Program-made: the position numbers and the translations under genes | Assembly (NCBI RefSeq): GCF_001428545.1 | Contig: NZ_LMHZ01000089.1 | Coordinates: 90,751-154,750 of the forward strand | Length of the DNA stretch: 64,000 nucleotides | From: Noviherbaspirillum sp. Root189 | GTDB taxonomy: Bacteria; Pseudomonadota; Gammaproteobacteria; Burkholderiales; Burkholderiaceae_D | Reading direction: 5' to 3' | Shown here: positions 58,142 through 64,000 of the stretch, piece after piece | Position numbering within the stretch: position 1 is the stretch's first letter | Layout of the letters: every line of letters begins with the position of its first letter | The notes under the pieces: model-generated | The model's input: only the letters and a program-made list of their open reading frames with translations | Told to the model about the DNA's origin: nothing | The model's database searches: none

Positions 58142-61100
58142 ATGGACGCTCCATCACAGTCACAACTTCAGCCGGTCACGGACTTCCTTGCGTCGGTAGA
58201 AATTCTCTCTCCCTTTACCCGCGATGAACTGGAAGCCATCGCGCCGCACGTGGAATCGCGTTTCTTCGCATTCGGCGATACGGTGTGCAATGCCGGTGAT
58301 CCGGCTGATGGGCTGTATGTCATCAAGAGTGGCACCGTTCGTTTCTTTACCGAAGTGCAGGGTAAGGAAGTGAGTATGGGCGTACGCAAGACAGGGGAAG
58401 TCTTCGCCGACATTGCCATGCTGCGGGACTACCGGCACGAGGCGTCAGTGCGCGCTTCGGTCAAGACCGAGCTGCTTTTCATTCCGCGCCGTGTGATCGA
58501 ACCGATCATTCTGAAAAATCCAGCCGCGTATGCTTTCGTCACCAGCTATGTTGCGATCAGCTCCGCCGGAGGCTTCGTTGCGCGCCTTTTTGATTTGAAA
58601 GGGAAGGTCGACAAGAAAGAGCTGGAAGAATTCGTCCGTAGCGTTGGCGTCAAGCGCATTGCCGCAGGCAAGGAAATCCTCAAGCAAGACTCACGCGACG
58701 ATCGACGGCTATACGTTGTCCGTCACGGTGAAGTACGCATCGTCCGCAAGGAGGCTGGTGAGGAATATCCTCTGGCGACGTTGCGCGATGGCGAAATATT
58801 CGGCGAGAAAGCCTGCGTGCTGCGTCAGGAACAGATGGCATCGGTCACTGCCAACGAAGATACGACGTTGCTGGTCATTCCGGAAAAGACCGTGCATCAG
58901 CTCGTCGAGCGCAACCCGAAATTGCGTGAAGCGCTGGAAGAGCGCATCCAGTTCATCGAGCGGGAGTTGCACCGGCAAAAGAAACTTGCCGACCGCCGCA
59001 AGCGCCCCGTCACGCTGGACATGCGTTCGCAGCCGGAACTTGGCGAAAAAATCATCAAGCGTTTTCCGCTGGTGGAGCAGGCCGAAGAGATGGACTGCGG
59101 CGCGGCCTGCCTTGCGATGTTGTGCCGGCACCATGGCATTTCCATGACCCTCGGAAAGCTGCGTGAGCTTGCCAATGTCACTACCCAGGGCGCGACCATG
59201 GACAGCCTCGCAAGGGTCGGGGAATCGCTGGGATTTACCACGCGCGGCGTGCAATGCACCTATGAGGCACTGCTGGGTTTCGAGCTTCCCTTCATCGCAC
59301 ACTGGGAGGGGTACCACTATATTGTGATTTACGGCGTATCCAAACGGAACGTCTGGATAGCGGACCCGGCGCTCGGCTTCAGGAAGATGACGGTTGAAGA
59401 ATTCGAACGCGGCTGGAGCGGTACCTGTCTGTTATTCACGCCCGGGCAGGACCTGGCGCAGTTGACGACGACCCGTTCTCCGTGGATACGCTTTATCGCT
59501 TACCTGAAACCTTATAGGAAGATCCTGCTGCACCTGTTCCTCGCGACGTTCATCATCCAGATGCTGGGGCTGGTGCCGCCGCTCATCATCCAGAACATCC
59601 TCGACGGCGTCATCGTGCATCATAACGTCGGCCTGCTGCATTTACTGATCGCCGGACTGATTATCTCGAATGTATTTACGCAACTGATGACGACGATCCG
59701 GGCGTACCTGGCGAACTTCATGGTACGTAACATGGACTTTTCGATGATGTCGCATTTCTTCCGGCATACGATGTCGTTGCCGTACTCCTTCTTCGCCAAA
59801 CGCAAGACCGGCGACATCCTCGCCCGCTTCCAGGAGAACCAGACGATCCGGGGCTTTCTCACCGAATCGACGGTGACCACCATGCTGAACCTGCTGATGG
59901 TGTTCATCTATTTTTCGATCATGTTCCTGTACAACGCGAAGATGACGCTGGTCCTGATCGCCTTCGTGATTCCGATCATGGTGTTGACCGTCGTCGTCAC
60001 GCCGAGGATCAAAAATTATGCGCGGGAAGCATTTTCCACGTCGACCGAGGCGCAGGCCTACCTGATGGAAACGCTGGGCGGCGTGGAAACCATCAAGGGT
60101 ATGGGCATCGAAAGACCCGTGCGCCTGAAATGGGAAAAGAAGTACGCCAAGTCACTGGATGTGCAATACCGGATGCAGTCGTTCAGTATCCTTGTCTCGC
60201 TCGCCAGTCAGATACTGAACGCTGCCACCACAATCGCGATTCTGTGGGTTGGCGCAAACCTGGTGCTGAGCCGGGAGCTGAGCGTGGGACAGCTGATCGC
60301 CTTCAATGCCTTGATGGGAAGTGTGCTGGCACCGCTGATGGGCCTTGTCGGCCTTTGGGGTCGGTTGAACGATGCAGGCGTGGCGATGGAGCGTCTTGGG
60401 GACGTGCTCGACATGGAGCCTGAGCAAAAGCCGTCCGACCTGCCTTCACGCATCGTGCTGCCCGACCTGCAAGGTTCCGTACGATTCGACAACGTGTACT
60501 TTCGCTATGGCGGCAACGAAACGTCTTATGTGCTGGAAAATATCAGCTTCGACATTAATCCCGGTGAACTGGTCGCCGTTGTCGGGCGCAGCGGTTCGGG
60601 CAAAACCACGTTGGCCAAACTGCTGGTCGGCTTCTATCCGCCGAGTGAAGGAAAAATCATCGTCGACGGCTATGACATGGCGATGCTCGACAAGGATTAT
60701 TACCGTGCCCAGGTTGGCTATGTCATGCAAAGCAACCTGGTTTTTTCCGGGACGATTGCCGAAAATATTGCGAGCGGCGACGACAGTCCGGACAGGCGGC
60801 GTATCGAGGAAGTCGCAAAGATGGCGGATGCGCATGGTTTCATTGCCAAGATGCCGCTCGGCTACGAACAGGTCGTCGGCGAGCGTGGCGTCGGCCTGTC
60901 TGGCGGCCAGATCCAGCGCTTGTGCATTGCCAGGGCGCTGTATCACGATCCGCGCCTGCTGGTCTTCGATGAGGCAACGTCGGCGCTCGATACCCAGTCG
61001 GAAAGTAACATCATCACCAACATGCACGAAATCCTGAAAGGGCGTACCGCCGTCATCATCGCCCACAGGCTTAGCACCATCATGCGCGCCGACAAGATTC

Positions 61101-61207
61101 TCGTGCTGTATGAAGGAGCGATCGTCGAACAGGGCAAGCATGAAGAACTGGTCGACCGACGAGGCATGTATTTCCAACTTGTCCAGAAACAGTTGAGCGC
61201 CGCATGA
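58142..61207 (+). CDS. C39-peptidase ABC exporter with tandem cyclic-nucleotide-binding domains
   Basis: A 1021-residue fusion. Two cNMP-binding domains come first (about 15-125 and 160-275). A C39 bacteriocin-processing peptidase follows (about 305-440) with Cys319 (MDCGAACLAM), His392 (GYHYIVIYG) and Asp408 (WIADPALG). Then come six membrane helices (about 455-745) and an ABC ATPase with Walker A GRSGSGKTT (from about 815), signature LSGGQIQRLCIARAL and Walker B LLVFDEATSAL. All catalytic residues are present. It should cut leader peptides and export the product. The order recalls cyanobacterial HetC-type exporters. It overlaps the sigma-54 activator gene by 4 bp. Confidence 0.92.
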   Translation: MDAPSQSQLQPVTDFLASVEILSPFTRDELEAIAPHVESRFFAFGDTVCNAGDPADGLYVIKSGTVRFFTEVQGKEVSMGVRKTGEVFADIAMLRDYRHEASVRASVKTELLFIPRRVIEPIILKNPAAYAFVTSYVAISSAGGFVARLFDLKGKVDKKELEEFVRSVGVKRIAAGKEILKQDSRDDRRLYVVRHGEVRIVRKEAGEEYPLATLRDGEIFGEKACVLRQEQMASVTANEDTTLLVIPEKTVHQLVERNPKLREALEERIQFIERELHRQKKLADRRKRPVTLDMRSQPELGEKIIKRFPLVEQAEEMDCGAACLAMLCRHHGISMTLGKLRELANVTTQGATMDSLARVGESLGFTTRGVQCTYEALLGFELPFIAHWEGYHYIVIYGVSKRNVWIADPALGFRKMTVEEFERGWSGTCLLFTPGQDLAQLTTTRSPWIRFIAYLKPYRKILLHLFLATFIIQMLGLVPPLIIQNILDGVIVHHNVGLLHLLIAGLIISNVFTQLMTTIRAYLANFMVRNMDFSMMSHFFRHTMSLPYSFFAKRKTGDILARFQENQTIRGFLTESTVTTMLNLLMVFIYFSIMFLYNAKMTLVLIAFVIPIMVLTVVVTPRIKNYAREAFSTSTEAQAYLMETLGGVETIKGMGIERPVRLKWEKKYAKSLDVQYRMQSFSILVSLASQILNAATTIAILWVGANLVLSRELSVGQLIAFNALMGSVLAPLMGLVGLWGRLNDAGVAMERLGDVLDMEPEQKPSDLPSRIVLPDLQGSVRFDNVYFRYGGNETSYVLENISFDINPGELVAVVGRSGSGKTTLAKLLVGFYPPSEGKIIVDGYDMAMLDKDYYRAQVGYVMQSNLVFSGTIAENIASGDDSPDRRRIEEVAKMADAHGFIAKMPLGYEQVVGERGVGLSGGQIQRLCIARALYHDPRLLVFDEATSALDTQSESNIITNMHEILKGRTAVIIAHRLSTIMRADKILVLYEGAIVEQGKHEELVDRRGMYFQLVQKQLSAA

Positions 61208-62541
61208 AACTCTTCCAGCAAGGCGTGCCAGGCAGCACCACGATGTCGTATGCAGGGCTGATCGAAAAGATTGAGATCTTGCGTACGACACTGCGCTGGG
61301 CATCCAAACTCGAACGCCCCGACATCGAGAAACTGTTACGCCAGTCGAATGCCCTGCGCGAAGAAGTGATGCAACTGTCGCACAAGGAACGCTTTGTGAA
61401 GGCGGCAGCGCAGGAACCGGAGAAGCTCGATCAGCTGCCCGGACAGCGCAAGCAGGCACTGCTGGCACGAAGCTTTGTGTTTGAAGGGACTTTCGGCGAT
61501 AACCCGGATTTGCTCGATGCACTTGAAGTCGCCGAAAAAGCCGCGCCAACCGATTTGCCTGTGCTGATCGACGGCGAGAGCGGAACCGGCAAGGAATTGA
61601 TGGCCAAGGTTATCCATGCCAATGGTTCACGCGCCGACAAGCCATTCATCTCGGTCAATTGCGGTGCGATACCCGATAACCTGCTGGAATCCGAGTTATT
61701 TGGCCACAAGAAAGGCTCCTTTACCGGTGCCGCAAATGACAGGAAAGGCAAGTTTGAAAGCGCGCACAAAGGGACCATTTTCCTGGACGAGATTGGCGAG
61801 TTGCCGCTGGTGGGACAGGTCAAGCTGCTGCGGGTGCTAGAGTCGCACGAAATCCAACGCGTCGGTTCGGATGAGCTTATTTCGGTGGATGCGCGTATCG
61901 TTGCGGCGACCAACAAGAACTTGCGCAAGCTCAGCGAGCAGGGTGTGTTCAGGGAAGACTTGTTCTACCGGCTCAGCGTGATCCATGTCAGCCTGCCAGC
62001 CCTGCGTGACCGCAAGGATGAGATTCCCATACTGTTTTCCTATTTCTGTGATGAAGCGGCCGAGGCATTGAAGCGTCGTCCGGTAAAGATGTCGCCCGCA
62101 TTGCGCAGCTTCCTGCTCGACTATGCGTATCCGGGGAACATTCGCGAACTGCGCAACATCATTTATCGATTGTCATGCCTTGCCGGTGAAACCGCGGACA
62201 TCGTTCATCTTCCGGTTGACATCCGTCCCAAGCCGGGCGGTCAGGCGGCGCCCAATGCTTATGGTAGTGCGGCTGCCGGTCCATCCCCGGGCGGTACATT
62301 GGCCGGGATACCGAATACGGCTTCGCTGAGCGATGCCAGACGGATTGCCAGCGACGAGGCAGAGAAGGCATTTCTGGAAAAAGGACTGAGGGAAGTTGGC
62401 GGAACGGTCGCAGAACTGGCCCGTCGCTGCGACATGAACCGCTCGCACCTGCAAATGTTATTGAAGAAGCATGGCATTCATTCGAAGGATTTCCGCAAGC
62501 ATGCAGGGCACTCGGATGCAGGTGGAGACAAGCACGCTTGA
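61204..62541 (+). CDS. Sigma-54 enhancer-binding activator without receiver domain
   Basis: A 445-residue AAA+ activator. The N-terminal ~90 residues are helical and match no sensor domain that I recognise. The AAA+ domain has Walker A GESGTGKE (124-131), a GSFTGA loop at 171-176 in place of GAFTGA, and Walker B TIFLDE (191-196). A Fis-type helix-turn-helix at the C-terminus holds GGTVAELARRCDMNRSHLQ. It starts inside the exporter stop (ATGA), so the two are co-translated. Its obvious target is the sigma-54 promoter at 63798-63813. Confidence 0.92.
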   Translation: MKLFQQGVPGSTTMSYAGLIEKIEILRTTLRWASKLERPDIEKLLRQSNALREEVMQLSHKERFVKAAAQEPEKLDQLPGQRKQALLARSFVFEGTFGDNPDLLDALEVAEKAAPTDLPVLIDGESGTGKELMAKVIHANGSRADKPFISVNCGAIPDNLLESELFGHKKGSFTGAANDRKGKFESAHKGTIFLDEIGELPLVGQVKLLRVLESHEIQRVGSDELISVDARIVAATNKNLRKLSEQGVFREDLFYRLSVIHVSLPALRDRKDEIPILFSYFCDEAAEALKRRPVKMSPALRSFLLDYAYPGNIRELRNIIYRLSCLAGETADIVHLPVDIRPKPGGQAAPNAYGSAAAGPSPGGTLAGIPNTASLSDARRIASDEAEKAFLEKGLREVGGTVAELARRCDMNRSHLQMLLKKHGIHSKDFRKHAGHSDAGGDKHA

Positions 62542-62565
62542 TACGCTTCTAAAGTGTCAGTTGCT

Positions 62566-63336
62566 CTACAGCGCCGGATTCAATGCGGTCATTTCGTTCC
62601 GATGAAAATCATCAGCACGCACGACAACGGCAGAAATGTTGTCCCGTCCGCCCCGATACAGCGCCATGCCGATCAGTGTCTCGGATGCATGTTCGCAATC
62701 GCCTGGTGCAAGCGCATTGCACATTTCATCTTCACTCACGGCATTACTGAGTCCGTCGCTGCATAACAGGAACATGTCGCCGTCATCCACCTCGACACGA
62801 TCTTCGTCGATTTCCAGCGTGTCGGCGGCGCCCACCGCGCGAGTAATCATGTTTTTCGGTACGTGCAGCAGCGCATCCTCGGCGCTCATGCCGGCCTTGG
62901 CCTTGAGTTCTTCAAGCTGGCTGTGATCGCGTGTCAGCAAGCGAAGTTCGCCTTGCCGGAAACGATAAATGCGGCTATCGCCGGCCCATAGATAGCCGCA
63001 GTGGCTATCCCAGGCCAGTAGCACAACCGCAGTGCTGCCGATGATGTAGACGTCGCGAACAATCGCTTCTTGCCGGAGGTCGTGGTTTGCCAGCTGCAAC
63101 TGATTTCTTGCATGGCCGACAAACGCTTCCAGACTATCCGGAGGAGGAACCTCCTGCAGCCGGTCTACCACGGTGCGGCTCGCGTAGTCGCCCAGGGAAT
63201 GGCCGCCCATGCCGTCGGCCACTGCCCACATGCCGCGCTCCGGTCGGTCGAGAAGAGCGTCCTCATTGAGATCACGGATCAGGCCCACATGAGTGCGGGA
63301 CGAAGACGTCCATCGAAAATGTGTTGGATTAGTCAT
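62566..63336 (-). CDS. PP2C-family serine/threonine phosphatase
   Basis: A 256-residue PPM phosphatase with metal-binding motifs RDLNEDALL, VADGMGGH, GDSRIYRFR, CSDGLSN and GGRDNISAVVV. The start is ATG 63336 behind GGAGG; an earlier GTG frame would include that site. It converges with the activator gene (24-bp gap) and lies 103 bp downstream of the small exported protein gene on the same strand, so it may be transcribed from the sigma-54 promoter. No serine/threonine kinase is in the window; the partner is unknown. PP2C enzymes of this size also occur in type VI secretion loci, but no such genes are here. Confidence 0.9.
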   Translation of the reverse strand: MTNPTHFRWTSSSRTHVGLIRDLNEDALLDRPERGMWAVADGMGGHSLGDYASRTVVDRLQEVPPPDSLEAFVGHARNQLQLANHDLRQEAIVRDVYIIGSTAVVLLAWDSHCGYLWAGDSRIYRFRQGELRLLTRDHSQLEELKAKAGMSAEDALLHVPKNMITRAVGAADTLEIDEDRVEVDDGDMFLLCSDGLSNAVSEDEMCNALAPGDCEHASETLIGMALYRGGRDNISAVVVRADDFHRNEMTALNPAL

Positions 63337-63439
63337 CACAACCTCCACGAATCACGCATTGATTACGACACCCTGCGAGTCATGCTGAGCGTACGGGCCG
63401 GACAAGTATCGTACAACCAAAGTGACAGCGCCTGTGTGC

Positions 63440-63730
63440 TTAATGCTTCTGGTTTGTGCTGTGTTCATTAAGGATAACGTTGATATTCGAATTTGCCGCC
63501 GAATTATTGATGTCAACGTTCTGTATCTGGTTATTCATCTGGTCGGCGATATAGGTGTTGTTGATCTGGAAGAAGTTAAACACGGTTCCAAGACCTGAAT
63601 TGGGATTCGATGCCACGTACGGACGGATCCAGCCAAAGACCCATGGTGCACCCGAACCCCGGATCACCGACATGGCCTTGCGGTCGAGAGCACGGTTCAA
63701 GGGCAAATCTTTGATAGCGAGTACAGTCAT
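63440..63730 (-). CDS. Small exported Asn/Gln-rich protein with RG-type leader
   Basis: A 96-residue protein. Residues 1-26 form a leader: IKDLPLNRALDRKAMSVIRG then Ser, of the kind cut by C39 peptidases (helix, Leu and Met at spaced positions, small residues at 25-26). The mature part begins GAPWVFGW and ends in an Asn/Gln-rich core, NQIQNVDINNSAANSNINVI. The start is ATG 63730 with GGAG upstream. It sits behind a consensus sigma-54 promoter and next to a C39 exporter locus. I recognise no family; bacteriocin, signal or surface-fibre roles are possible. Confidence 0.75.
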   Translation of the reverse strand: MTVLAIKDLPLNRALDRKAMSVIRGSGAPWVFGWIRPYVASNPNSGLGTVFNFFQINNTYIADQMNNQIQNVDINNSAANSNINVILNEHSTNQKH

Positions 63731-63797
63731 GGTGAATCTCCGAAGTGTTGGGTGAAATGCGGCACAGTGTGCGTTAAGTGAGCTATATCTCCTATAG

Positions 63798-63813
63798 AGC
63801 AATCAGCGTGCCA
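63798..63813 (-). promoter_or_regulatory. Sigma-54 promoter of the small exported protein gene
   Basis: Read on the minus strand the sequence is TGGCACG-CTGA-TTGCT, an exact match to the consensus -24/-12 promoter (TGGCACG-N4-TTGCW). Transcription should start near 63786, about 56 bp before the ATG at 63730. I noticed no comparable match elsewhere in non-coding parts of the window. The activator encoded at 61204-62541 is the obvious partner. Confidence 0.9.
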
Positions 63814-63832
63814 TCACCCGATCATTGTCGGG

Positions 63833-64000
63833 CTAGAGTGCGGCGCTGATATTGCCCCATTGGGACGGGTTGACGGCGATATTAGGTGGAATGAAGCCGG
63901 CACCGATGACGCCGACATTGTTCAAGGTGTTGACGTCCACATTTTGTAACTGGTTCAGGTTCTGGGTGATCCCCACATTGACATTGGCAATCGGGCCCAG
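63833..64000 (-). CDS. Second Asn/Gln-rich small protein, C-terminal part (runs off the window)
   Basis: The last 55 residues of a gene whose start lies beyond the window end. It has the segment NQLQNVDVNTLNNVGVIGAG, matching the NQIQNVDIN core of the neighbouring small protein, and ends in NPSQWGNISAAL. Its stop TAG is at 63833-63835, 20 bp before the sigma-54 promoter of the next gene. The two are evidently paralogues; more may follow outside the window. Confidence 0.75.
   Translation of the reverse strand: MGPIANVNVGITQNLNQLQNVDVNTLNNVGVIGAGFIPPNIAVNPSQWGNISAAL

Noticed and set aside
1..64000. CRISPR arrays, insertion sequences with transposase, prophage genes
   Set aside because: I found no regularly spaced repeats, transposase motifs or phage structural genes in the window.

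Overview
The window looks like a chromosomal segment of a beta-proteobacterium of the order Burkholderiales, most like an Oxalobacteraceae member (Herbaspirillum, Noviherbaspirillum or Herminiimonas type). This is an inference from gene content (Bug/Tct-type transport, box benzoyl-CoA pathway, 2-aminobenzoyl-CoA pathway, PldA) and codon style, not from a marker gene. All gene calls rest on reading translated sequence and motifs; no database search was possible.

Layout. 0-10 kb: an HSL-type esterase, a tRNA-Thr(TGU)-like gene, a tripartite tricarboxylate transporter pair (tctBA) divergent from its two-component system (tctDE), a triple-DUF4142 lipoprotein, and a LysR regulator divergent from a nitronate monooxygenase. 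10.9-18.9 kb: an operon for aerobic CoA-dependent anthranilate breakdown (2-aminobenzoate-CoA ligase, fused monooxygenase/reductase, SDR, MarR regulator, enoyl-CoA hydratase, acyl-CoA dehydrogenase, RidA), with a stub of a deleted thioesterase gene before ridA. 18.9-28 kb, minus strand: zinc alcohol dehydrogenase, a complete Liv-type ABC importer, an alpha/beta hydrolase, benzoate-CoA ligase and a DUF4863 protein. 28.2-34.2 kb, plus strand: boxR and boxC-boxB-boxA. Together these import aromatic acids, make benzoyl-CoA, epoxidise it and open the ring; boxD is not in the window. TGCA repeats around the promoters fit control by BoxR.

34.5-40.7 kb: a second aryl-CoA module with an orphan periplasmic binding protein, a feruloyl-CoA synthase-like ligase, a second BoxR-type regulator, a 3-hydroxyacyl-CoA dehydrogenase and a crotonase. 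40.8-56.7 kb is mixed housekeeping and accessory DNA: outer-membrane phospholipase A, a PAS-GGDEF-EAL protein, a Tat-exported binding protein, trans-3-hydroxy-L-proline dehydratase, PBP7-type endopeptidase, a KADAKA-repeat protein, SbcCD, MYG1 and an alcohol dehydrogenase. Three copies of a long-palindrome, MITE-like repeat lie at 29.1, 37.5 and 44.8 kb.

57.3-64 kb holds the most unusual locus: a cytoplasmic parvulin-like protein, a C39-peptidase ABC exporter with two N-terminal cyclic-nucleotide-binding domains, a sigma-54 activator without a receiver domain, a PP2C phosphatase, and two small Asn/Gln-rich proteins with a shared core. The complete one has an RG-type export leader and lies behind a consensus sigma-54 promoter. 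I read this as a regulated peptide-export system that I do not recognise as a described one.
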